Assembly (NCBI GenBank): GCA_965215355.1
Contig: CBDCDJ010000007.1
Span: 682,001 to 746,000, forward strand
DNA from: CBDCDJ01 sp965215355
Lineage (GTDB): Bacteria > Deinococcota > Deinococci > Deinococcales > Trueperaceae
Length of the DNA: 64,000 nucleotides
Direction of reading: 5' to 3'
The notes under the pieces are model-generated. The model was given only the letters and a program-made list of their open reading frames with translations, was not told the DNA's origin and made no database searches. Below are positions 8,501 to 16,608 of the stretch, piece by piece (positions within the stretch are counted from its first letter, which is position 1; each line of letters starts with the position of its first letter). The position numbers were made by a program, and so were the translations under genes.

Positions 8501-8529
8501 ATCATAGTGCACCGTTCATGGTTTGTCAA
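8501..8529 (-). promoter_or_regulatory. Sigma70-type promoter of the sugar operon
   Basis: On the minus strand: TTGACA (8524-8529), a 17-base spacer, then TATGAT (8501-8506). This is a near-consensus housekeeping promoter and is the best one in the window. It precedes the MalF-type permease gene with a leader of roughly 55 nt that contains the LacI operator and a Shine-Dalgarno. Confidence 0.8.
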
Positions 8530-8592
8530 GCCTCAACGCGTCGTGCCGAAATTTCTTGCTCTAAATCCTGGCTCGAGCCTGTCTCCAAAGCA

Positions 8593-8658
8593 AAAGCTCG
8601 AGCTTTCAGCGAAAGAACGGTCTGCTCGAGCAAACTCGAGTAAAAGATAGCTTTTACT
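8593..8658 (-). terminator. Palindromic region after polX, including a hairpin over its stop codon
   Basis: The 8530-8653 gap contains several short palindromes built on CTCGAG: AAAGCTCGAGCTTT at 8593-8606, TGCTCGAGCA at 8623-8632, and AGTAAAAG/CTTTTACT at 8639-8658 with a 4-base loop overlapping the polX stop. The last ends in a T-rich arm on the minus strand and may terminate polX transcription before the divergently placed sugar promoter. Confidence 0.4.
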
Positions 8659-10354
8659 TCGGCTTGAGCCGCTCTAAAAAAGCCGCGCCGGTCGGGGCGG
8701 TGTTGACGACGTCGGCAGGCGTGAGTCCAGCTTTGCGCGCCATCAGCACGCCGTAGTAAACGTCGTCGTAGCCGTTCGTGTGGTGCGCGTCGGGGTTGAT
8801 AGAAAAGGTGCAGCCCCGTTCTTTAGCTTTGATGACCCAGCGCCAGTCCATGTCGAGGCGGTGGGGACTGGCGTTGATTTCGATGACGGTGCCGGTTTCG
8901 GCGCACGCTTCGATGACGGCCGCCTGGTCGAGCGCGTAACCGGGGCGGCGCAACACGAGCCGCCCAGTGAGGTGGCCCAGGATGGAGGCATAAGGGTTCT
9001 GCACGGCCTTGACGATGCGCTCGGTCTGGTCGCGTTCCGACAGCGTGAAGTTCTGGTGGACGCTCACCACCGTGTAGTCGAGGGTAGCCAACACCTCATC
9101 GGGGTAGTCGAGGCTGCCGTCGGTGAGGATATCGACTTCCAACCCGTGCAACAGTTCGAAGTCGCTCCCTTCGGCGCGCAGCTCTTCACGAATTTTATTA
9201 ATCTCCCGCGCCTGGGCGTAAACCCGCTCGATGCTTAAGCCGTTGGCGTAGTAGGACGCGCGTGAGTGGTCGGCCATCGCTAAGTAAGCGTAGCCGCGTT
9301 CCCGCGCCGCCGCGACCATCTCGCGAATGGAAAACGCCGCGTCCGACCAGGTCGAGTGGTTGTGGACCAGCCCGCGCACGTCGCTCAAGGTGATGAGGTC
9401 GGGAACGGGTTCCGGGTTTGCCGTCTCACGCCGCTCGGGAACGATGTAGGGCAGCTCGAGCTTTTCGAGGACATCCCTTTCCTCGGGAGTTGAAACGAGG
9501 TTGTCGTCCTGAAAAAGACCTGCGTCCGTTAAGCTGTAGCCGCGTTCGGCGGCGCGCTCGAGCAACATGTTTCGGTACTCTTTACCTCCCGTCTGAACGA
9601 GCAAAGCGGCACCGAGTTGAGTTTCATCTACAACGGTAACTTGTGTTTCACGTCCTTCGACGGTTGCGCTTATTTGAGCTTCGGACTGCTCACGAACCTC
9701 AGCGACAGCTTCTAAAGCCTCCGCCACCTCTTGAAGCGTCGCCCCCGACACGATGAGGTCTAGGTCGCCGACGGTCTCGAGCCCCCGCCGCAAGCTGCCT
9801 GTGGGTTCGACCCTCGCCTCGGGCAAGGCCGTTTCCAAAACTTCGGTGACCACGCCCCCAAGCAACTCCGCCACGTCTATCCGCATTCGTTTTTGGGCCT
9901 CTACGGTGAACTCCGCGCCGGCCAGAATGCTCGCCGCACTCTTCGCGCCGAAGCCTTTGAGCGCGGCGACGCGGCCATCTTGCACGGCGGCAACTAAATC
10001 TTCTAAATTTTCAATGCCCTCGCGCCACAGCGCGCCGACCTTTTTTGCACCCAAACCCGACACTCGGAACAAGCTTCTTACGCCCTCCGGCACCTGCGCG
10101 TGCAGCTCGTCCAGAATCGGCAGGGCGTCCTGGGTCTCGAGGGCGTACAGTTCTTGCGCCAAGCTCTGACCGATGCCGCGAATTTTCGTCAAGCGGCGCG
10201 CTTCGAACAGCTCGACAAAGTCGCCTTCGAAGCCCTCGAGCTGCCGCGCCGCCGTCTGGTAGGCCTTAGCGCGGAACGGGTCTTCGCCCAACACGTCGAG
10301 GAGCCGGGCCGCTTCTTTGAGTTGCGAGGTGACGGCCTTTTTGCTGATGTCCAT
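8654..10354 (-). CDS. polX: DNA polymerase X family protein with PHP domain
   Basis: Bacterial PolX of 566 residues. The N-terminal third has the 8-kDa/helix-hairpin-helix region (LTKIRGIGQSLAQELYAL; RVSGLGAKKVGALW); the palm carries GDLDLIV, the paired catalytic aspartates; the C-terminal ~250 residues are a PHP phosphoesterase with its metal ligands in order: HNHSTWSD, MADHSRA, GLEVDIL, VVSVHQNF, INASPHRLD and INPDAHHT. The family performs gap-filling synthesis and 3'-end processing in base-excision and break repair; the Deinococcus homologue is linked to radiation resistance. ATG at 10354 has TACAAT 7 nt upstream, so the mRNA may be leaderless. It is divergent from the DinB-like gene. Confidence 0.94.
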   Translation of the reverse strand: MDISKKAVTSQLKEAARLLDVLGEDPFRAKAYQTAARQLEGFEGDFVELFEARRLTKIRGIGQSLAQELYALETQDALPILDELHAQVPEGVRSLFRVSGLGAKKVGALWREGIENLEDLVAAVQDGRVAALKGFGAKSAASILAGAEFTVEAQKRMRIDVAELLGGVVTEVLETALPEARVEPTGSLRRGLETVGDLDLIVSGATLQEVAEALEAVAEVREQSEAQISATVEGRETQVTVVDETQLGAALLVQTGGKEYRNMLLERAAERGYSLTDAGLFQDDNLVSTPEERDVLEKLELPYIVPERRETANPEPVPDLITLSDVRGLVHNHSTWSDAAFSIREMVAAARERGYAYLAMADHSRASYYANGLSIERVYAQAREINKIREELRAEGSDFELLHGLEVDILTDGSLDYPDEVLATLDYTVVSVHQNFTLSERDQTERIVKAVQNPYASILGHLTGRLVLRRPGYALDQAAVIEACAETGTVIEINASPHRLDMDWRWVIKAKERGCTFSINPDAHHTNGYDDVYYGVLMARKAGLTPADVVNTAPTGAAFLERLKPK

Positions 10355-10386
10355 AACTGCTATTGTACGGCTGTGAGAGTCAAAGC

Positions 10387-10905
10387 ATGAAGCGCCGTCT
10401 GGACGTTCGCCCCCTGGACACCGCCGACCCGCTCGTCGGGCGCTCTCTCGCCTACCTGGACCAGGGCCGCGCGCGCACCCTCGGCGCGGTGGCCGGGTTG
10501 GACGCTGAAACTTTGGACGAAAGCAGCGCCGAGGGGTCGAACAGCGTCGGCACGCTGCTCTACCACATCGCCGCGATTGAAATGGACTGGCTCTACGTCG
10601 AGATTTTGGGGCGCGAGATTCCGGCGGAGGTGCTCGAGTATCTCCCTCACGACGTGCGGGACGCCTCAGGCCGCTTGACGCCGGTGACGGGTTGGACCTT
10701 GGAGCGCTACCAAGGCTTGCTCGAGCGCACCCGCCTGATTTTCGTCAACACGCTGCGGCCCTTTAGTGCCGACGAGTTCGCGCGCGCCCGCATCCTCCCC
10801 GAGTACGACGTGACGCCCGAGTGGGTGTGCTTGCACCTGCTCCAGCACGAGGCCGCGCACCGCGGGCAAATCATGAGTTTGGTAGCGAGGCTCATCCAGG
10901 CTTAA
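10387..10905 (+). CDS. DinB-like/DUF664 four-helix protein
   Basis: Protein of 172 residues with the spacing of metal ligands typical of the DinB/YfiT superfamily: one His in TLLYHIAAIEMDW and two in LLQHEAAHRGQI. Members are four-helix-bundle, metal-binding, thiol-dependent transferase or damage-associated proteins, usually of unknown substrate. ATG at 10387 is preferred over an upstream in-frame GTG, which would add eight residues before the conserved MKRR. It shares the 32-base divergent promoter region with polX, hinting at common control, but no SOS box is visible. Confidence 0.85.
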   Translation: MKRRLDVRPLDTADPLVGRSLAYLDQGRARTLGAVAGLDAETLDESSAEGSNSVGTLLYHIAAIEMDWLYVEILGREIPAEVLEYLPHDVRDASGRLTPVTGWTLERYQGLLERTRLIFVNTLRPFSADEFARARILPEYDVTPEWVCLHLLQHEAAHRGQIMSLVARLIQA

Positions 10906-10996
10906 CCCTTGAAAGAGGTTGTTCGCGGTCGTGGTAAGCTGCCGTTTACAGTGCTGGTGACAACCGTCCTGGCACTCGACTCACTGGGAGGTTGAT

Positions 10997-11851
10997 GTGT
11001 TCAGACTGCTTTACACCCTTGTGGCGGCCCTCTTGGCTGCGCCTTTCGCCACGGCGTTCGCTCAAGACACGCCCGACCGGCTCGTTCTCGGTATGGTGCC
11101 GAGCCGCGAAGCGGACGCGATTGTGGACTCGCTCGAGCCGCTGGCCGAACTGCTCTCGGACCGCTTGCAGGTGCCGGTGGACACGTTCGTGTCAACCAAC
11201 TACGTCGGTCTGGTCGAGGCGATGGGCAACGAGCGCATCGACATCGGCTTTTTCGGCCCCTCGGCGCTCGTCCAGGCGGTCGACCGCTACGGCGGGGAAG
11301 TGATTCTGGCCTCGGTGCGGCGCGGCTCCACGACGTACAAGTCGCAGTTCAACGTGCTCTGCGACAGCGGGATTGAGAGTTTTGAAGACCTGTCCGGCAA
11401 GAGCATCGCCTTCGTCGACCCCGGCTCCGCCTCGGGCTACCAGTTTCCTTATACGTTCTTAAAAACGGAGTACGGCCTCGACGCCAACACCGACATGGAG
11501 ACGACCTTCGCGGGCAGCCACGACGCCGCGGTGCTGGCCGTCTACAACGGCGACGTCGAGGTGGCGACGAGCTTCAACGACGCTCGCACCGCCATCGAAG
11601 CCGACTTTCCCGACGTGATGGACAAGGTGTGCGTGCTCGGCTATACCGGCGACATCCCCAACGACGGCGTGGTGGTGCGCCCCGGCCTGAATCCCGAACT
11701 CGCCACACAAATCCAGCAGGCCCTTATCGACATCGCCGCGACCGAAGAGGGCAAAGCGTTAACCGAGACCCTGTTCAATGTGACCGAGTTCGCACCCATC
11801 GAGGCGGCGGCCTACGACCCGGTGCGGCAGGTTTTGGAGAATTTTCAGTAA
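10997..11851 (+). CDS. phnD: Phosphonate/phosphite/phosphate ABC transporter binding protein
   Basis: Periplasmic receptor of 284 residues with a signal peptide (LYTLVAALLAAPFATAFA). PSREADAIVDSLEPLAELL, VEAMGNERIDIGFFGP, LSGKSIAFVDPGSASGYQFP and DAAVLAVYNGDVEVATSF are the family signature of PhnD/PtxB/HtxB. GTG start with GGGAGG 6-12 nt upstream. It heads the order receptor-ATPase-permease-permease. No C-P lyase, phosphonatase or phosphite dehydrogenase gene follows, so the actual phosphorus compound cannot be inferred. Confidence 0.93.
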   Translation: MFRLLYTLVAALLAAPFATAFAQDTPDRLVLGMVPSREADAIVDSLEPLAELLSDRLQVPVDTFVSTNYVGLVEAMGNERIDIGFFGPSALVQAVDRYGGEVILASVRRGSTTYKSQFNVLCDSGIESFEDLSGKSIAFVDPGSASGYQFPYTFLKTEYGLDANTDMETTFAGSHDAAVLAVYNGDVEVATSFNDARTAIEADFPDVMDKVCVLGYTGDIPNDGVVVRPGLNPELATQIQQALIDIAATEEGKALTETLFNVTEFAPIEAAAYDPVRQVLENFQ

Positions 11852-11869
11852 GTCGCCTCGAGCCGTTCG

Positions 11870-11896
11870 GCCCCAGGCTTGCCTGGGGCTTTTTTG
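11870..11896 (+). terminator. Intrinsic terminator after phnD
   Basis: GCCCCAGGC / GCCTGGGGC with a 2-base loop followed by TTTTTT. It is a textbook rho-independent terminator lying between the receptor gene and its transporter genes, so it probably sets a high receptor-to-channel ratio by partial termination, or the ATPase gene has its own promoter (TTAGACT at about 11920). Confidence 0.9.
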
Positions 11897-11947
11897 TAGG
11901 GTGGGGCGGCTGACTCTGTTAGACTTGTGCGTTCATGAGTGAGTGCC

Positions 11948-12718
11948 ATGATTGAATTTCATGATGTCGAGGTGACTTATCCCAACGGCCTCAAGGCCCT
12001 CAAGGGTGTGACCCTGGAGGTGCCCAAGGGTCAGTTCGTCGTGGTCGTGGGGTTGTCCGGGGCGGGCAAGTCCACCCTCATTCGCACCATCAATAACCTC
12101 GTGGTGCCGTCCCGCGGCGAGGTCGTCGTGGGGGGGCGTTCGGTAACAAAGGCCAAAGGGCGCGAACTGCGCGGGCTGCGCAGCGACATCGGCATGATTT
12201 TTCAGACCTTCAACCTCGTCAAGCGCTCGTCGGTGCTGCGCAACGTGCTCTCGGGGCGCTTGGGCGACGCTAACCCGGTGACGAGTTTGCTCGGGATTTT
12301 TTCCAAAAAAGATGTCGCCCTAGCGCACGACTGTCTGCGGAGGGTCGGTATTTCTGAAAAGGCTTACGCTCGAGCCGACGCGCTGTCCGGCGGGCAGCAG
12401 CAGCGTGTGGGCATCGCTCGAGCGCTCGCCCAGGAGCCCGCAGTGATGCTCGCCGACGAGCCCGTCGCCAGCCTCGACCCGCCGACCTCGCACGCGGTCA
12501 TGCGCGACCTGAAGCGCATCGCCCGCGAGGACGGCATCACCACGCTGGTGAACCTGCACTTTATCGACATGGCGAGGGACTACGCCGACCGCATCGTCGG
12601 GATGCGCGACGGCGTCGTGGTGTTCGACGGCACGCCTCTTGAAGCGACCGACCAGGCGTTCGAGGACATCTACGGACGGCCCATCGACGCGGAGAAGGAC
12701 ATGCGCGGTGTCGCCTGA
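11948..12718 (+). CDS. phnC: Phosphonate-type ABC transporter ATPase
   Basis: ABC ATPase of about 256 residues: Walker A GLSGAGKST, Q-loop IFQTFNLV, signature LSGGQQQRVGIARAL, Walker B VMLADEPVASLDP, H-loop NLHFIDMARDYADRIVGM. The sequence YPNGLKALKGV and the DAN-containing insertion (SGRLGDANPVTSLLGIF) are PhnC features. ATG at 11948 (MIEFHDVEV) is chosen; GTG at 11939 in the same frame would add three residues. The 3' end overlaps the first permease gene by 11 bases. Confidence 0.94.
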   Translation: MIEFHDVEVTYPNGLKALKGVTLEVPKGQFVVVVGLSGAGKSTLIRTINNLVVPSRGEVVVGGRSVTKAKGRELRGLRSDIGMIFQTFNLVKRSSVLRNVLSGRLGDANPVTSLLGIFSKKDVALAHDCLRRVGISEKAYARADALSGGQQQRVGIARALAQEPAVMLADEPVASLDPPTSHAVMRDLKRIAREDGITTLVNLHFIDMARDYADRIVGMRDGVVVFDGTPLEATDQAFEDIYGRPIDAEKDMRGVA

Positions 12719-13514
12719 AGTGTCCCCGAAAGTGCCCACGGCTCCCGCAACACCGCCGCAGGCGCAGCGCCTGCTGGTCTGGTCCACCTTCGGCGTTTTT
12801 GTGGCGCTTTTTTTCGTCTCCGCCTGGCAGACCGACTTTTCAATAGGTGTGTTGGCCCGGGGCGGGGGCGACTTTTTCGCGTTTTTTCGCAAACTCACGC
12901 CCGACCTGAGTTATCTACCCGAGGTGTGGGCACCGCTCCTGGAGACCCTGCAAATCGCTTACCTGAGCACGCTGTTCGGCACCGCGCTGGCCTTGCCGCT
13001 GCTCTTTCTGGCGTCGCGCAACACCACCTCCGACCCCGTAACCTTGTGGGTGGCGCGGAGCGTTTTGACGGTTTTGCGTTCGATTCCCGACCTGCTCTAC
13101 GCGGCCATCCTCGCCCCCATCCTCGCCATCGGGCCGCTGCCGGGGGTCGTGGCGCTGACCATTTTCAGCACGGCGGTGCTCGCCAAGCTCGGCTCGGAGA
13201 CGGTCGAGGCGGTCGACCCCGGCCCCTTAGAAGCGCTGCGTGCGACCGGCGCGGGTCGCAACCGTACAATCGTTTACGGGGTGGTGCCGCAGGTCATGGC
13301 GACGATGACGAGCTACGTGCTGTACGTGTTCGAAATCAACGTGCGCGCCTCGGTGGTCATCGGCCTGGTGGGGGCGGGCGGCATCGGCGAGCAGTTGCTG
13401 GCGCGGCTCAACTTTTTTGCCTTCGGCGACGTGGCGACCATCATCGTCGTCATCTTCGCGGTCGTCCTGCTCATCGACGCGGTGTCGGTGTACGCGCGCA
13501 CCCGACTCATCTAG
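12708..13514 (+). CDS. phnE: Phosphonate-type ABC transporter permease 1
   Basis: Permease of 268 residues with six hydrophobic segments. VLRSIPDLLYAAILAPI, GPLPGVVALTIFS, SETVEAVDPGPLEALRATGA (EAA-type coupling loop) and EINVRASVVIGLVGAGGIGEQL are PhnE hallmarks. GTG at 12708 overlaps the ATPase stop codon and indicates translational coupling. The adjacent second permease is its paralogue, giving a heterodimeric channel. Confidence 0.92.
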   Translation: MSPEVSPKVPTAPATPPQAQRLLVWSTFGVFVALFFVSAWQTDFSIGVLARGGGDFFAFFRKLTPDLSYLPEVWAPLLETLQIAYLSTLFGTALALPLLFLASRNTTSDPVTLWVARSVLTVLRSIPDLLYAAILAPILAIGPLPGVVALTIFSTAVLAKLGSETVEAVDPGPLEALRATGAGRNRTIVYGVVPQVMATMTSYVLYVFEINVRASVVIGLVGAGGIGEQLLARLNFFAFGDVATIIVVIFAVVLLIDAVSVYARTRLI

Positions 13515-13529
13515 CATGGCGCAACTTCT

Positions 13530-14339
13530 ATGACGCAAAAGAGCGTGAGCGTCCCCCGCCCGCCCGCGCACGTCCGGCGGAACTTGGCGCTGCGCTACCT
13601 GCTGTTCGCCGCGCTGCTGGGTTTCGGCGTGCTGACGCTTGTCACACTCGATTTACCTTCGGCTTCGCGCGTGCTGCGGGGCTTGCGCAACAACCTGGTG
13701 CCGCTGCTGCGCGGCTTTATCCAACCGAGTTGGGAGACCGCGCCGCTGGCGTTTTCGGCGATGCTCGAGACTTTTTTCATGGCGGTCATCGGCACGACCA
13801 TCGGCGGGCTGCTCGCCTTTCCCTTAAGCTTTTTGGCGGCGGGCAACCTGTTGGGCGGTACCCGCTTTGCCGCGCCGGGCAAGGTTTTGCTCGTCGCGGT
13901 GCGCACTTTCCCCGAAATCCTCCTCGCCATCATCTTCGTCGCGGCGACCGGCCCCGGCCCGACGGCGGGCATTATGGCGATGGGCATTCACTCGATAGGC
14001 TTTCTGGGCAAAATCTTCGCTGATGTTATCGAGGGCATCGACCCCGGCCCCAACGAGGCGATTCGCGCGACCGGCGGCGGCGCGCTGCACGTGTTTTTGT
14101 ACTCGGTGGTGCCGCAGGTGCTGCCTGAGTTCGCCTCCAACCTCCTCTACCGCTTCGAAATCAACCTGCGCGCGGCGACGGTGCTGGGGCTGGTGGGCGC
14201 GGGCGGCATCGGCTTGCCCCTTATCCAGCGCATCCAGTTTCGGCGCTGGGACGAGGTGTCGATGATTCTGCTCGTCATCGTGGCGGTCGTCATCGTGGTG
14301 GATACCGGCAGTTCGTTCGTGCGGCGGCGGCTGGTGTGA
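13530..14339 (+). CDS. phnE: Phosphonate-type ABC transporter permease 2
   Basis: Second PhnE-type permease, 269 residues, 15 bases after the first. It repeats the family landmarks: METFFMAVIGTTIGGLLAFPLSFL, VRTFPEILLAIIFVAATGPGP, DVIEGIDPGPNEAIRATGGG and EINLRAATVLGLVGAGGIGLPL. Two tandem phnE genes are common in bacterial phosphonate/phosphite loci. Conserved coupling-loop glycines are intact, so both halves should contact the ATPase. Confidence 0.92.
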   Translation: MTQKSVSVPRPPAHVRRNLALRYLLFAALLGFGVLTLVTLDLPSASRVLRGLRNNLVPLLRGFIQPSWETAPLAFSAMLETFFMAVIGTTIGGLLAFPLSFLAAGNLLGGTRFAAPGKVLLVAVRTFPEILLAIIFVAATGPGPTAGIMAMGIHSIGFLGKIFADVIEGIDPGPNEAIRATGGGALHVFLYSVVPQVLPEFASNLLYRFEINLRAATVLGLVGAGGIGLPLIQRIQFRRWDEVSMILLVIVAVVIVVDTGSSFVRRRLV

Positions 14340-14350
14340 GACCCCCTGTA

Positions 14351-14367
14351 TCCCCCTAAAAGGGGGA
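14351..14367 (+). repeat. C-run/G-run hairpin after phnE
   Basis: TCCCCCT/AGGGGGA with an AAA loop, preceded by a second C-run. A very similar arrangement occurs at 55141-55176 (CCTCCCCT/AGGGGAGG with a CAA loop, also preceded by GACCCC), so this is probably a dispersed intergenic palindrome rather than a dedicated terminator; no T-run follows. Confidence 0.5.
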
Positions 14368-14390
14368 GCTGCTACTTGTTACACTGGCCC

Positions 14391-14897
14391 ATGATTCCCC
14401 GAGCGTTCTGCAACACGCGACTCGCCTCGAGCCTGCCCAAGAGCTTCAGACGGCTTTTTATAGTCGTTGCGCTGGTCTCGACACTCTCTTCCGGTCTGGG
14501 TCAGTCGCTGTGGCTCGAGACCGGCCTCGCCTACCGCGAAACGCCGCCGGAAGGGTACGACTCCGGCTTCAAGGTCGGCTTGCGCGGCGTGCTGGACCTC
14601 ACCGATACGGTGGGGCTTTATGTCGCGCCTTATTACCTGAACGGCTTCGGTGTCGACGGCGGGGTCTGGTTCAGCTTTCCGGTCGGGTTGGACGATATCA
14701 TCGGCTTTACAAGCTATTTAGGCGCGGGCCTCACCCTGGTTCACGGCAACTTCGGGTTCGCGCTGAGCGGTGCGGTCGGTTACGAGCTGTCGCGCGACTT
14801 GGAACTCGTGCTGGTCTACACGCACCGGCCGATTCTGTTGCCCCGCTTGTCGCAAACTTTCGACGTGTCGCTGGGGCTGAAAATCGACCTTCGTTAA
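14391..14897 (+). CDS. Exported beta-barrel-like protein, unknown
   Basis: Protein of 168 residues with a signal peptide (RRLFIVVALVSTLSSGLGQ), followed by about eight strands of alternating polar and hydrophobic residues rich in Gly, Tyr and Leu (VGLYVAPYYLNGFGVDGG, FGFALSGAVGYEL, DVSLGLKIDLR). It resembles small outer-membrane barrels but no named family is recognised. ATG at 14391 has TACACT five bases upstream, the leaderless arrangement seen repeatedly here. It is transcribed on its own between phnE and a convergent peptidase gene. Confidence 0.75.
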   Translation: MIPRAFCNTRLASSLPKSFRRLFIVVALVSTLSSGLGQSLWLETGLAYRETPPEGYDSGFKVGLRGVLDLTDTVGLYVAPYYLNGFGVDGGVWFSFPVGLDDIIGFTSYLGAGLTLVHGNFGFALSGAVGYELSRDLELVLVYTHRPILLPRLSQTFDVSLGLKIDLR

Positions 14898-15052
14898 GGG
14901 TCTCGAGCCTTACAAGCCCGTGACGGCGAAGGTCACACGCGCTGACCGGAACCGTTCGGGCTGTACTCCGCACCTTCAGCACCGTAGCTGTAGCTGAGGC
15001 TCGGCGTTAAAAAGTCGCTCCCGTCATAGCTTACGATGTAGTGATACGCGGG

Positions 15053-16351
15053 TTAAAAAAACTTCCCCGGCGTAAACGGCAACCCTTTCAAGACCTTGAG
15101 CGCCTCGGCGACCGGGGCGTCGAAACCCCTCGACAACTCCGCGAGGTTGCTGCTCGCCTCGACTTCCGGGGTCACGCCGTTTGAAAAGTCGAAGCCGCCG
15201 ACGCCCTGCAAGTTGGCGACGGCCACGTAGACGACGTTGCCGCCCGGCAGGTCGAAGCCTTGCACCGCTTCGACGTTGCCTTCGGTCTGTTCGCCCACTA
15301 TCACGGCGCGGCCCAACTCTTGCAACACGAGCGGCGCGATTTCACCTGCGCTGCTGTTGTAACGGCTGACGATGACGGCGAGCGGCCCCGAGAAGTGCGT
15401 GGGGTCGCTCAGCGCTTCGCTGCTGACGGGCACACCGTCCAGCGTTTCCAAAATGCTGAGGCCCCGGCCCCGGTCGAGGCGGTAGCTCGAGCGCCAAATG
15501 ATTGCGTCGTGACTCACGGCCTCGACCCAGGTCCCCTCGATGAACGCGCCCAACACCTTGCCGAGTTCGCCCAAACGGCCCCCGTAATTGTCGCGCAGGT
15601 CGAGGACCATCGAGGTGGCACCCTGCTCGGCGAGGTCGGCCAGCAGGCGGTGAACTTCTTCAGCCGTCGTCTCGCTCTTAAAGCTCGGCAGGTAGAGGTA
15701 GCCGGTCGTCGCGTCCAGCATTTCGCCCTGGGGTTGGTCCTGCACGCGCTCGAACAGGACGGGGGCGGGGGTGGCCTGCAGGTTCAAAAACTGCGTTTTG
15801 CGGCGCAGGCCGAGTTGCACGTCGCCCGCGGCGACCGCGGCGCGCAGGGCGGCCTCGGCGTTTGCCGCCCCGTCGCGCACCTCTCGGCCGTTGACGCGCA
15901 GCACCACGTCGCCGCGCCGCAAACCCGCCGCCGCCGCCGGGGTGCCGGGAAACACCCGCTCGACGACCAGGCCCGTGCCGGGCAGAAAGCCGTGGCGAAA
16001 GCCCAAGCCGAGTTCGCGCTCGCCCGCGCCGTGTCCCCAGTCCGGGTCGGACGGGCTCAGCGGGGCACCGACGAAGCGTGAGTGGTCGTCACCCAAGTCA
16101 CCGACCATGCGGCGCAACGCGCTTTCAAAACCGGCGCGTGAGGTCGCGCCGACCGCGGCGTCGTGGTGGCTGTCCGCCCAAGTGTCCCAGTCGGTGTAGG
16201 CCGGGTTCCAGTAGTTGTCTTTGAAGGTTTCCACCAGCGCGTTGAACACGCGTTCTCGCCCGAGTTCACTTTGCCAGAGTTCGTCGGCGTGAGCAAAGCC
16301 GAGCAGCATCACCAGGGCGAGCCAGGTCACCCACCTAAAGTCGCGCTTCAT
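15053..16351 (-). CDS. S41-like (C-terminal processing) peptidase with PDZ domain
   Basis: Exported protein of 432 residues: signal peptide (WLALVMLLGFAHA), an N-terminal helical part, a PDZ domain (LVVERVFPGTPAAAAGLRRG; VLRVNGREV, roughly residues 120-190), then the S41 core (TGYLYLPSFKS; MVLDLRDNYGGRLGEL; IVSRYNSSAGEIAPLVL; AVIVGEQTEGNVE). The nucleophilic Ser lies in YNSSAGE, but the usual catalytic Lys in GEKTFGKG is not seen: the equivalent stretch reads GEQTEGNVE. It may use a different dyad as other S41 branches do, or be a weak or inactive peptidase. ATG at 16351 has TAAACT six bases upstream, favouring it over TTG at 16357. Confidence 0.88.
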   Translation of the reverse strand: MKRDFRWVTWLALVMLLGFAHADELWQSELGRERVFNALVETFKDNYWNPAYTDWDTWADSHHDAAVGATSRAGFESALRRMVGDLGDDHSRFVGAPLSPSDPDWGHGAGERELGLGFRHGFLPGTGLVVERVFPGTPAAAAGLRRGDVVLRVNGREVRDGAANAEAALRAAVAAGDVQLGLRRKTQFLNLQATPAPVLFERVQDQPQGEMLDATTGYLYLPSFKSETTAEEVHRLLADLAEQGATSMVLDLRDNYGGRLGELGKVLGAFIEGTWVEAVSHDAIIWRSSYRLDRGRGLSILETLDGVPVSSEALSDPTHFSGPLAVIVSRYNSSAGEIAPLVLQELGRAVIVGEQTEGNVEAVQGFDLPGGNVVYVAVANLQGVGGFDFSNGVTPEVEASSNLAELSRGFDAPVAEALKVLKGLPFTPGKFF

Positions 16352-16551
16352 CCTCAAAGTTTATGTCGTCACGGGTTCGGCGGCTGTAGCGAACGAAACG
16401 CTGCTGCGAGTCAAAAACCCGACAGTGTGTAGGAAACGCGTTTTTGTTAGAACCGTCACAGCGAGCTTTCTCGAGTGAAGTTCTCTGCGTCGCTGCGCGT
16501 CACGCTGCACCTACCGTAGGTTCACGGCTCGAGCCGAGTCGCTTTTATCTC

Positions 16552-16583
16552 TTTGTCTCAAATCGGGGGCGAACCGAGACAAA
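16552..16583 (+). repeat. Dyad in the leader of the L-domain lipoprotein gene
   Basis: TTTGTCTC / GAGACAAA arms separated by 16 bases (GC-rich loop with GGGGGCG), 11 bases before an AGGAGGT ribosome-binding site. It could be a regulator site or a leader hairpin affecting translation. No riboswitch class is recognised. Confidence 0.35.
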
Positions 16584-16608
16584 CAGGTTTTGCAGGAGGT
16601 TTGTTCCG

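Noticed and set aside
16552..16608. Leader of the L-domain lipoprotein gene as a riboswitch
   Set aside because: A dyad and GGGGGCG loop are present but no GEMM, fluoride or other riboswitch core could be matched.
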